Part shown: positions 1 to 6,836 of the stretch, in pieces
Layout of the letters: every line of letters starts with the position of its first letter
Numbering within the stretch: position 1 is the first letter of the stretch
Origin: an uncultured bacterium
Lineage (GTDB): Bacteria > Bacillota > Clostridia > Lachnospirales > Lachnospiraceae
Length of the DNA stretch: 52,740 bases
NCBI GenBank assembly: GCA_905214955.1
Contig: CAJMON010000015.1
Coordinates: forward strand, 1 to 52,740
Reading direction: 5' to 3'
Translations under genes and position numbers: made by a program
The notes under the pieces: model-generated
Databases searched by the model: none
Told to the model about the DNA's origin: nothing
What the model saw: the letters and a program-made list of their open reading frames with translations, nothing else

Positions 1-72
1 ATAGTGCTGTAAAAAAATAATTTCGCGAAATCTGGTATCTGGAAAAATTACAAAAATTCGTGAAAATGCTGT

Positions 73-101
73 TTGATTTTGTCGAAAAAAGTGATTATAA
101 T
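73..101 (+). promoter_or_regulatory. Sigma-A type promoter for xerD
   Basis: TTGATT at 73-78 and TATAAT at 96-101 are separated by 17 bases, so transcription should start near 108. The -10 box is perfect and the -35 box keeps TTGA. The predicted transcript begins about eight bases before a CAGGGTCAAAA block that recurs elsewhere in the window. Confidence 0.6.
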
Positions 102-166
102 AGATAATATTGAGAATATCAGGGTCAAAAACCGGACACCAGGATGTATTAGTTAAGGAGCAGCAT

Positions 167-1051
167 ATGGAACAAACATTTCCTGCATTTGTGGATTATA
201 TGGAAAAGGAACGTCATTCTTCCGCCAGCACGGTGATGTCTTATCAGCGGGATGTCAGAAGAATGATTACATTTTTAGAAAATAAGGGGATTTCAGATGT
301 GAAAGATGTCACAGGGACGTCTTTAAATTCCTATATGCTGTATTTGGAGAAACTTGGATTTACTACCGCTACGGTATCCAGAAATGTTGCTTCCATGAAA
401 GCCTTTTTTCATTATGCCTTTGGAAAGCACATTGTGGAGACAGATCCAACGCAGAACATCAAGGCACCTCATATTGAAAAGAAAATGCCGGGGATTCTTT
501 CGGAAGATGACACTGTGCGCCTTTTAGAGCAGCCAAGCCAGGATAGCCCAAAGGGCATCAGGGATAAAGCCATGCTGGAGCTTCTTTATGCCACAGGCCT
601 GCGGGTGACAGAGCTGGTAAACATGAAAAATCAGGACATCAACCGGAACATGGGTTACATTGTCTGTCGGGATGAAGGAAAAGAACGGGTGATTCCCTTT
701 GGCCATGCAGCCAGTGAAGCGCTGGAGCGGTATTACAGAGAGTCCAGACAGATTCTTCTGAAAGAAGAGGAGAGCGAGTATGTGTTTGTGAATTGTTCTG
801 GAAAATCCATGAGCAGACAAGGATTCTGGAAGCTTATCAAACAGTATGCAAAAAAAGCAGGGATTCAGGAGGACATTACCCCTCATACGCTGCGCCATTC
901 CTTTGCGGCACATCTGGTGCAGAATGGGGCAGATTTAAAAGCAGTTCAGGAGATGCTGGGACATGCGGACATTGCTACGACGCAGATGTATGTTCATCTG
1001 AATATGGATCATATGCGGCAGGTGTACCGCAAAGCCCATCCAAGAGGCTAG
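167..1051 (+). CDS. xerD: Site-specific tyrosine recombinase XerD
   Basis: This is a 294-residue tyrosine recombinase of the XerC/XerD type, expected to resolve chromosome dimers at dif by strand exchange. An N-terminal SAM-like core-binding domain comes first. The catalytic domain follows with LLYATGLRVTELVNMK around the first catalytic Arg, then HTLRHSFAAHLVQNG (His, Arg), LGHADIATTQMYVH (His) and the nucleophilic Tyr. Length is normal for the family. I chose the ATG at 167 because TAAGGAG sits seven bases upstream; an in-frame start at 110 would place the protein start at the transcript start and add a tail unlike the family. The stop codon touches a MITE-like repeat. XerD is chosen over XerC or a phage integrase on general sequence character; the XerC/D distinction is uncertain. 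Confidence 0.85.
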   Translation: MEQTFPAFVDYMEKERHSSASTVMSYQRDVRRMITFLENKGISDVKDVTGTSLNSYMLYLEKLGFTTATVSRNVASMKAFFHYAFGKHIVETDPTQNIKAPHIEKKMPGILSEDDTVRLLEQPSQDSPKGIRDKAMLELLYATGLRVTELVNMKNQDINRNMGYIVCRDEGKERVIPFGHAASEALERYYRESRQILLKEEESEYVFVNCSGKSMSRQGFWKLIKQYAKKAGIQEDITPHTLRHSFAAHLVQNGADLKAVQEMLGHADIATTQMYVHLNMDHMRQVYRKAHPRG

Positions 1052-1210
1052 AGCGTGCCTGAAAAATCATTCCCGCAATCTGTACACCCCACTTTGCGGG
1101 AGATTTCGCCTTCATTCGGTTGACGCAGCCCGCTGCGCCGCCCTCATTCAGGCAAAAATTCCCATAAAGTGTGACGTACATCTTAGAGAAAGCATTTTTC
1201 AGGCATGCGC
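1051..1210. repeat. MITE-like dispersed repeat, copy 1
   Basis: The segment is bounded by imperfect terminal inverted repeats: GAGCGTGCCTGAAAAAT on the left and, read on the other strand, GCGCATGCCTGAAAAAT on the right. A second copy lies at 49563-49710, with extended similarity inside, including an identical GTGACGTACATCTTA. It begins on the last base of the xerD stop codon. The minus strand is open across the whole element. There is no transposase, so it would have to be mobilised in trans. No target duplication can be proven. Confidence 0.75.
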
Positions 1211-1253
1211 AAAACATTTGACAGCAGAAAGAGACAGAAAATCCGCGGTATTC

Positions 1254-1727
1254 TTAGAGAATATCACGGATTTTTTCGATGGCTTCTTTTGCTGCACGGT
1301 GGTTGCTGCCGCTGGCGGTGACACCGGCCACCAGATTGTCTTTTTTAGCAATTCCTGGAAAATAAAAATCACATTTGTTTTTATCACTGCACACGTTTAC
1401 GGTGATGCCGGTGCATTTACAGACATTGTAGATGTCATTGTTTGTCTGAAAATCATTGGTAGCGGCAATGACCATATCTGCATCGTAAATATCATCCCTC
1501 TCATATTTTTTTCGCAGGATAGTCAGGCGGCCTGCTTCTTCTAACTCCAGAAGCTCACGGTTTACTTCCGGGGCGATGACCACCAGGTGATTGGTAAAAT
1601 CCAGAAGGGTGCGGATACGGCGCTTGGCAATGGTGCCGGCCCCGACCACCACGACTTTCTTTTCAGTTAAATCTACAAACATGGGAAAATAAGGTTTCTG
1701 TTCACTGTTCAAATTTTTCACTTCCAA
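1254..1727 (-). CDS. Precorrin-2 dehydrogenase / siroheme synthase N-terminal type
   Basis: The 157-residue protein matches the NAD-dependent dehydrogenase module of CysG/Met8p, which oxidises precorrin-2 to sirohydrochlorin in siroheme and cobamide synthesis. It opens with KPYFPMFVDLTEKKVVVVGAG, a Rossmann nucleotide-binding loop, and continues with ATNDFQTNNDIYNVCK and KCDFYFPGIAKKDNLVAGVTASGSNHR. No methyltransferase module is attached and no other corrin gene is adjacent. The start is taken as TTG at 1727 because family members begin just before the YFP motif; an ATG at 1682 would cut into the domain. The ribosome binding site is weak, so the start is uncertain. It converges on xerD with the repeat between. 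Confidence 0.75.
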   Translation of the reverse strand: MEVKNLNSEQKPYFPMFVDLTEKKVVVVGAGTIAKRRIRTLLDFTNHLVVIAPEVNRELLELEEAGRLTILRKKYERDDIYDADMVIAATNDFQTNNDIYNVCKCTGITVNVCSDKNKCDFYFPGIAKKDNLVAGVTASGSNHRAAKEAIEKIRDIL

Positions 1728-1788
1728 ATCTTTTGTAATTTTAAGAGATTTACTTTGTAAATAGCTCTTTCTTCATGTTTGGCGAGTC

Positions 1789-1838
1789 CCAGGATCAAAA
1801 ACTTTATCGTGCAGGCGCGAACAGCTTTTTGAGCCTGG
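1789..1838. repeat. Hairpin with CCAGG-TCAAAAA arms
   Basis: CCAGGATCAAAAA (1789-1801) and TTTTTGAGCCTGG (1826-1838) pair at 12 of 13 positions. Each arm resembles the CCAGGGTCAAAA block that starts the structured repeat at 42514-42615. It lies in the divergent gap between the siroheme gene and the DAHP synthase gene, at the likely 5' end of the minus-strand transcript. It may be a degenerate relative of that repeat; this is inference. Confidence 0.45.
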
Positions 1839-1893
1839 TATTCTCATCTTACCATAGAAAATTCGAAAAAAAAACCATAAATTTCAAAATCCA

Positions 1894-1923
1894 TTGCAAA
1901 TAAAGAAGAAATGATGCTATAAT
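1894..1923 (+). promoter_or_regulatory. Promoter for DAHP synthase gene
   Basis: TTGCAA at 1894-1899 and TATAAT at 1918-1923 are spaced by 18 bases. The transcript would start about 55 bases before the chosen ATG. No hairpin, T-box or leader peptide is evident in the short leader. Confidence 0.55.
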
Positions 1924-1986
1924 AAAAATGTTATGAGGAGATGGGATATCAAAGACCTGTCTGACAAAAACATGAGGAGAAAACAT

Positions 1987-3024
1987 ATGGGATTTAATTT
2001 TATCACAAAACTGCCTACACCGGCAGAGATCCGGGCACAGTATCCCGTATCCGAGCGTGTGGCAAAGATTAAGGAAGAGCGTGATGCTCAGATTCAGAAA
2101 ATCTTCGAAGGCGAGTCCGATAAATTTCTGGTAATTATCGGTCCCTGTTCTGCAGACAATGCAGATGCAGTCTGCGAATATATTGGAAGACTGGCCAAAG
2201 TTCAGGATAAAGTGGGAGACCGCCTGCTTTTAATCCCGAGAATTTATACAAATAAACCAAGAACCACAGGAGAAGGCTACAAAGGATTGCTGCATCAGCC
2301 AGATCCGGAAAAGAAACCGGACGTGCTGGCTGGACTGATTGCTATCCGCAAGCTGCATCTGCGTGCCATTGAAGAGACTGGACTGACTGCAGCAGATGAG
2401 ATGCTGTATCCGGAAAACTGGCGTTATCTTTCTGATATTCTCTCCTACGTAGCCATCGGAGCCCGTTCTGTAGAGGATCAGCAGCACCGCCTGGTAGTCA
2501 GCGGCATGGACGTACCGGCTGGTATGAAAAACCCCACCAGCGGCGATTTTTCCGTTATGCTGAATTCTATTTATGCTGCACAGCATCCTCATAACTTCAT
2601 CTATCGGAACTGGGAAGTAGATACCACAGGAAACCCGCTGACCCATGCAGTACTGCGCGGCGCAGTGAACAAACATGGCAACTGCATTCCTAACTACCAC
2701 TATGAAGACCTGAAACTGCTCCAGGAAAAATATGAAGAGCGGAATCTGAAGAATCCGGCAGTGATCGTGGATGCAAACCACTCCAATTCAAACAAACAGT
2801 ATCTGGAGCAGATCCGTATTGTAAAAGAAGTTCTGCACAGCAGAAATCTTAACGATGATCTGAAGAAACTGGTAAAAGGCGTGATGATCGAGAGCTACCT
2901 GGAACCGGGAAGCCAGAAGATCGGCGTTGAAAATCATGTCTATGGAAAATCCATTACAGATCCCTGCCTTGGATGGGATGAGTCCGAAGAACTGCTGTAT
3001 ACCATTTACAAAATGTGCGGCTGA
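1987..3024 (+). CDS. 3-deoxy-7-phosphoheptulonate (DAHP) synthase
   Basis: The protein (345 residues) is a class I DAHP synthase of the AroF/AroG/AroH type. It condenses phosphoenolpyruvate with erythrose 4-phosphate as the first step of the shikimate pathway. Diagnostic segments are FLVIIGPCSADN, RIYTNKPRTTGEGYKGLLHQ (substrate and metal loop), SVEDQQHR, GMKNPTSGD, VIVDANHSNSNKQ and GVMIESYLEPGSQ. Length fits the family. The ATG at 1987 is preferred because GAGGAG lies directly upstream; an in-frame ATG at 1933 would add 18 atypical residues. A strong terminator follows, so it is probably monocistronic. Which aromatic amino acid inhibits it cannot be read from the sequence. Confidence 0.9.
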   Translation: MGFNFITKLPTPAEIRAQYPVSERVAKIKEERDAQIQKIFEGESDKFLVIIGPCSADNADAVCEYIGRLAKVQDKVGDRLLLIPRIYTNKPRTTGEGYKGLLHQPDPEKKPDVLAGLIAIRKLHLRAIEETGLTAADEMLYPENWRYLSDILSYVAIGARSVEDQQHRLVVSGMDVPAGMKNPTSGDFSVMLNSIYAAQHPHNFIYRNWEVDTTGNPLTHAVLRGAVNKHGNCIPNYHYEDLKLLQEKYEERNLKNPAVIVDANHSNSNKQYLEQIRIVKEVLHSRNLNDDLKKLVKGVMIESYLEPGSQKIGVENHVYGKSITDPCLGWDESEELLYTIYKMCG

Positions 3025-3048
3025 TTTTTGAAAAAAATTGGTGACAGG

Positions 3049-3082
3049 CTCCCTTCTGAAAGTGATTTCAGAGGGGAGTTTT
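3049..3082 (+). terminator. Intrinsic terminator after DAHP synthase
   Basis: CTCCCTTCTGAAA (3049-3061) pairs with TTTCAGAGGGGAG (3066-3078) over 13 base pairs with a GTGA loop, followed by TTTT. Confidence 0.75.
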
Positions 3083-3114
3083 CAGCTGGAGGGATTTGCA
3101 GGAAGGAGTAGATT

Positions 3115-4803
3115 ATGGAAGAACAGTTGATGCTTGCGGCGCTTGTGGCGGTTTTTCTGGCAGGCGCGGCTGGAGTGATTTTATATCAGAAGGCCAAGAG
3201 AAACCAGTGGCTTTACCGGAAGATCCGAAATACTTACGGAAAATGGCCGGAGCGAGAATACGAATACGATGAATTTGAGGCCATCAGCCATTATTTCCGG
3301 CTGCGCAGAAAGAATCAGGAAACATTTACTCTGGATGATATCACCTGGAATGATCTGGAGATGGACAAAATTTTCATGCTTCTGAATCATACCTGGTCCA
3401 GTGTGGGAGAAAGCTGTCTGTATGCCCTTTTGCGCACGCCCTGTTTTTCCGAAGAAGAGTTAAAACGCAGGGATCAGCTGATTCGTTTTTTTGAAACACA
3501 CTCCAAGCAGCGGGAAAAACTGGAATTTTTCTTCGCAAACGTGGGAAAAAGCGGACGGCGTTCTATGTACGACTATATTTACAATCTGGCAGACCAGGAA
3601 CCATCTCCAGTATGGAAGGAACTCATCTGGACGGCAGGTATTGCCCTGTGTGTGGGAGGTATTTTTATTAAACCGGAAGCGGCAGTGCCCTCTCTGATTG
3701 CAGTGATGGCTTTTGCATGGGGAGATTATTATAAGAAAAAGCGGAAAATCGAACCTTACATTATGTCCTGCGCCTATCTGCTGCATGTTCTGAAAAATGC
3801 AGAAAAGCTGGAAAATATGGAACTGGGACCCGGTGCAGAGTACGTAGAAAAAATGAAAACAGCCAGAAAACGTCTGGATGGATTCAAACATCACACCTTT
3901 TTTGTCATGGCAGGATCCGGTACCGACAATTTAAGCGGCGGTCTGGAGAAAATGCTGCTGGATTATGTGAATTTTACCTTTCATCTGGATCTGATCCAGT
4001 TTTCCGGCTTGATCAGGGAGATCCAGAAAAATCTGGATGCCTTTGAAGAGCTTACGGAAAACATGGGAATGCTGGAATGTGCTACAGCACTGGCCTCTTT
4101 TCGAACCATGATGCCGGAACACTGCACACCAAAATTTTCTGATAGAGCAGAAATCCAGGCAGAAAATCTGTACCATCCATTGATTCAAGAACCGGTGAAA
4201 AATTCTCTTCATGTATCCAGGGGCGTACTTCTGACTGGTTCCAATGCATCCGGAAAATCCACCTTTTTAAAGACGGTGGCGGTCAATGCCATTCTGGCCC
4301 AGACGGTGTATACCTGCATGGCGGATTCCTTTGAAACCAGCTTCTTCCAGGTGTATTCTTCCATGGCTCTGCGGGATGACCTGACCAGAAAAGAAAGTTA
4401 TTATATTGTAGAGATCCGCTCCTTAAAACGGGTGCTGGATGCACTGGGAAAAGGATGCCACGTGCTGACATTTGTGGATGAAGTGCTGCGGGGAACCAAT
4501 ACCGTGGAACGGATTGCCGCATCTTCCCAGATTTTAAAAAGCATGTGCAGGCCGGACAGCCTCTGCTTTGCGGCAACCCATGACATTGAGCTGACTTACA
4601 TCCTGGAAAAAGAATATGAAAATTTCCATTTCCAGGAAGAAGTCAAAGAAGATGAAGTTTTGTTTGATTATAGTTTACGGAAAGGCAGGGCCACATCCAG
4701 AAACGCCATCCGTCTGCTTCATGTGATGGGCTATCCGGATGCAGTGATTGAAAAAGCTGAGGAGCGGGCGGAACATTTTCTGGAAACCGGAAACTGGACG
4801 TAA
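3115..4803 (+). CDS. Membrane-anchored MutS-like ATPase
   Basis: This 562-residue protein carries a C-terminal MutS family ATPase: Walker A GSNASGKST (residues 375-383), Walker B TFVDEVLRGTNT with D455-E456, and the switch ATHDIE near 487. The N-terminus has a hydrophobic helix at about residues 5-24, and two more hydrophobic stretches lie near 168-203. The clamp/lever helices precede the ATPase, but the mismatch-recognition domain with its Phe-x-Glu motif is absent. It is therefore not canonical MutS. It belongs with the membrane-associated MutS-domain-V proteins of Firmicutes whose role is not established. The start is preceded by GGAAGGAG. RNase HI follows 22 bases downstream and is probably co-transcribed. 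Confidence 0.8.
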   Translation: MEEQLMLAALVAVFLAGAAGVILYQKAKRNQWLYRKIRNTYGKWPEREYEYDEFEAISHYFRLRRKNQETFTLDDITWNDLEMDKIFMLLNHTWSSVGESCLYALLRTPCFSEEELKRRDQLIRFFETHSKQREKLEFFFANVGKSGRRSMYDYIYNLADQEPSPVWKELIWTAGIALCVGGIFIKPEAAVPSLIAVMAFAWGDYYKKKRKIEPYIMSCAYLLHVLKNAEKLENMELGPGAEYVEKMKTARKRLDGFKHHTFFVMAGSGTDNLSGGLEKMLLDYVNFTFHLDLIQFSGLIREIQKNLDAFEELTENMGMLECATALASFRTMMPEHCTPKFSDRAEIQAENLYHPLIQEPVKNSLHVSRGVLLTGSNASGKSTFLKTVAVNAILAQTVYTCMADSFETSFFQVYSSMALRDDLTRKESYYIVEIRSLKRVLDALGKGCHVLTFVDEVLRGTNTVERIAASSQILKSMCRPDSLCFAATHDIELTYILEKEYENFHFQEEVKEDEVLFDYSLRKGRATSRNAIRLLHVMGYPDAVIEKAEERAEHFLETGNWT

Positions 4804-4825
4804 ATAGAAAAAGAAAGGGAAGACT

Positions 4826-5299
4826 ATGCTTGTAAAAATTTTTACAGATGGCGCTGCCAGGGGCAATCCGGACGGACCGGGCGGATATGGAACCATTCTG
4901 CGGTATGTGGATACCAAAGGAGAAGTGCATGAACGGGAATACAGCCAGGGTTATGTGCGCACCACCAACAACCGGATGGAGCTGATGGCTGCTATTACAG
5001 GTCTGGAGGCACTGCTTCGGCCCTGCATCGTAGAATTGTATTCGGATTCCAAATATCTGACGGATGCCTTTAACCAGCACTGGATCGAGGGATGGATCCG
5101 AAAAGGCTGGAAACGGGGAAAAAATGAGCCGGTGAAAAATATAGACTTATGGAAACGCCTGCTAAAAGCCAAAGAGCCCCATGAGGTAACCTTTATCTGG
5201 GTAAAAGGCCATGACGGACATCCGGAAAACGAGCGGTGTGACCGCTTGGCCACCAGTGCGGCAGATGGAGACGGGCTGATTACAGATCCTGGAGTATAA
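4826..5299 (+). CDS. rnhA: Ribonuclease HI
   Basis: The 157-residue protein degrades RNA in RNA-DNA hybrids. It shows the four acidic active-site regions: FTDGAARGNPDGPGGYG with the first Asp, NNRMELMAAI with Glu, LYSDSKYLTDA with Asp, and GHDGHPENERCDRLA with the last Asp. The basic handle segment WIRKGWKRGKN is also present. Length and order match bacterial RNase HI. It lies 22 bases after the MutS-like gene with GAAAGGGAAG as binding site, suggesting one operon. Confidence 0.93.
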   Translation: MLVKIFTDGAARGNPDGPGGYGTILRYVDTKGEVHEREYSQGYVRTTNNRMELMAAITGLEALLRPCIVELYSDSKYLTDAFNQHWIEGWIRKGWKRGKNEPVKNIDLWKRLLKAKEPHEVTFIWVKGHDGHPENERCDRLATSAADGDGLITDPGV

Positions 5300-5312
5300 A
5301 AAAACGAAAGGG

Positions 5313-5341
5313 TTGAAAATACGAAATCCATATGCTATAGT
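5313..5341 (+). promoter_or_regulatory. Promoter for tyrS
   Basis: TTGAAA (5313-5318), a 17-base spacer and TATAGT (5336-5341) form a good sigma-A promoter that starts only 13 bases after the rnhA stop. Confidence 0.7.
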
Positions 5342-5357
5342 AAATGGCAGTAGTTTT

Positions 5358-5376
5358 GACTGCGCCCTGCGCAGTC
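5358..5376 (+). promoter_or_regulatory. Perfect hairpin in the tyrS leader
   Basis: GACTGCGC (5358-5365) and GCGCAGTC (5369-5376) form an 8 base-pair perfect stem with a three-base loop, about ten bases downstream of the predicted transcript start and just before the ATAGGAGG binding site. There is no T-run, so it is not a terminator. It could protect the 5' end or control translation. Confidence 0.5.
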
Positions 5377-5394
5377 GATATAGGAGGAAAGACG

Positions 5395-6627
5395 ATGTCA
5401 ACAAATGTATATGACATACTGTTGGAGCGCGGATTTATTGAACAGGCGACCAACGAAGACGAGATCCGGGAAATGCTCGGAAAAGAAAAAGTGACATTTT
5501 ATATTGGATTTGATGCCACAGCAGACAGCCTGACAGCAGGACATTTTCTGACCATTATGGCTATGAAGCATATGCAGAATGCCGGACACCGGCCCATCGC
5601 CCTGCTTGGGGGCGGTACCACCATGATCGGCGACCCCAGCGGAAAATCAGATATGCGTACCATGATGACCAAGGAGACCATTGACCACAATGCAAAGCGG
5701 TTCTACGAGCAGCTTTCCAGATTCATCGATTTCAGTGATGGAAAAGCCATTGTGGAGAACAATGCCAACTGGCTGCTGGACTTGAATTATGTGCAGATGC
5801 TGAGAGAGATTGGTGTGCATTTCTCTGTAAACCGTATGCTGACGGCTGAGTGCTACAAACAGCGTATGGAGAGAGGTCTGACTTTCTTCGAGTTCAACTA
5901 TATGATTATGCAGTCCTATGACTTCTGGAAACTGCATCAGCTGTATGACTGCAAGCTGGAAATGGGTGGAAATGACCAGTGGTCCAACATCATCGGCGGC
6001 GTTGAGCTGATCCGCAGAAAAGAGCAGAAACCAGCATATGGCCTGACCTTCAAACTGTTGACCACCAGCGAAGGTATCAAGATGGGCAAGACCATGAAAG
6101 GTGCTGTATGGCTTGATCCGGAAAAGACTTCCCCGTATGAGTTCTATCAGTACTGGAGAAATATTGAAGATGTCAAGGTAGAAGAGTGCCTGGCACTTTT
6201 AACCTTCCTGCCTATGGATGAGGTACGCCGCTTAGGAGCCTTAGAAGGTGCAGAGATCAACCACGCAAAAGAAGTTCTGGCATACGAGATTACCAAGATC
6301 GTACACGGCGAAGAAGAAGCCAAGAAAGCACAGGAAGCTGCCAGAGCCTTGTTTGTACACGGCGGAAAGACCGAGGACGTGCCCACCACTTCCTACCCGA
6401 AAGAAGAACTGGATGCAGGAAAAGACCTGATTACCCTTCTGGTAGATACCAAGCTTGCCAAGAACCGTTCCGAAGCAAGACGTCTGATCACCCAGGGCGG
6501 TGTCACTGTAAATGAGGAAAAAGTTACTGATTTTGCAAAAGTTTACACCACAGCAGATTTTGATGCAGACGGTGTTATCCTGATCAAAAAAGGTAAAAAA
6601 GGATATCATCAGATCAAGGCAGACTGA
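5395..6627 (+). CDS. tyrS: Tyrosyl-tRNA synthetase
   Basis: This 410-residue class I synthetase charges tRNA-Tyr. The HIGH-type signature is AGHFLTIMAMKHMQNAGH and the KMSKS-type loop reads IKMGKTMKGAVW. GGNDQWSNIIGG and SYDFWKLHQLYDCKLEMGG line the tyrosine pocket, and a C-terminal S4 RNA-binding domain (NRSEARRLITQGGVTVNEEKV) ends the protein. The ATG at 5395 has TAGGAGGAAAG upstream; an in-frame start at 5344 falls inside the predicted promoter leader and is rejected. No T-box leader is present despite that being common for Firmicute synthetase genes. Confidence 0.95.
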   Translation: MSTNVYDILLERGFIEQATNEDEIREMLGKEKVTFYIGFDATADSLTAGHFLTIMAMKHMQNAGHRPIALLGGGTTMIGDPSGKSDMRTMMTKETIDHNAKRFYEQLSRFIDFSDGKAIVENNANWLLDLNYVQMLREIGVHFSVNRMLTAECYKQRMERGLTFFEFNYMIMQSYDFWKLHQLYDCKLEMGGNDQWSNIIGGVELIRRKEQKPAYGLTFKLLTTSEGIKMGKTMKGAVWLDPEKTSPYEFYQYWRNIEDVKVEECLALLTFLPMDEVRRLGALEGAEINHAKEVLAYEITKIVHGEEEAKKAQEAARALFVHGGKTEDVPTTSYPKEELDAGKDLITLLVDTKLAKNRSEARRLITQGGVTVNEEKVTDFAKVYTTADFDADGVILIKKGKKGYHQIKAD

Positions 6628-6644
6628 AAAAGGAGGTTTTGACG

Positions 6645-6770
6645 ATGGGAGCAGTAGCAGCAGAATTTATTATCACAACAATCAAAATGATTTTACTGGC
6701 CGCAGTGGGCGTGGGAGGAATTGCACTTGGCAAACGCCTCCGGGACAAAAAGGATGCAAAACGCGGCTGA
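6645..6770 (+). CDS. Small single-span membrane protein, function unknown
   Basis: A 41-codon frame runs from ATG 6645 to TGA 6770 with AAAAAGGAGGTTTTGACG directly upstream, an excellent binding site. The product starts MGAVAAEFIITTIKMILL, has one hydrophobic helix (about residues 8-29) with a glycine-rich end (AAVGVGGIALG), and finishes with a basic tail (KRLRDKKDAKR), predicting Nin-Cout or tail-anchored topology with the positive end in the cytosol. It sits between tyrS and alaS, close to both. I do not recognise the family. The binding site and compact hydrophobic/basic design argue that it is real. Confidence 0.65.
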   Translation: MGAVAAEFIITTIKMILLAAVGVGGIALGKRLRDKKDAKRG

Positions 6771-6836
6771 AAAAGGAGAGCGGAAGTGGGGGCTTCCATC
6801 TCCAGAAAAGACAGGCAGTACACAGGAGGATAAATC

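Noticed and set aside
975..1217. The minus-strand frame in the first repeat as an ordinary gene
   Set aside because: It spans the repeat and part of xerD, and occurs in both repeat copies. It is reported as a property of the repeat rather than as a gene because no binding site or family supports it.
1933..1986. An in-frame upstream extension or leader peptide before DAHP synthase
   Set aside because: It has no stop before the DAHP synthase frame, so it is not a separate leader peptide; a strong binding site lies before the ATG at 1987; no aromatic-residue run suggests attenuation.
5300..5394. T-box riboswitch before tyrS
   Set aside because: The leader is about 50 bases, too short for a T-box, and lacks the conserved AGGGTGG-type box and antiterminator.
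6771..6836. T-box or riboswitch before alaS
   Set aside because: The gap is only 66 bases with a short GGAAG-rich stretch and no conserved riboswitch parts.
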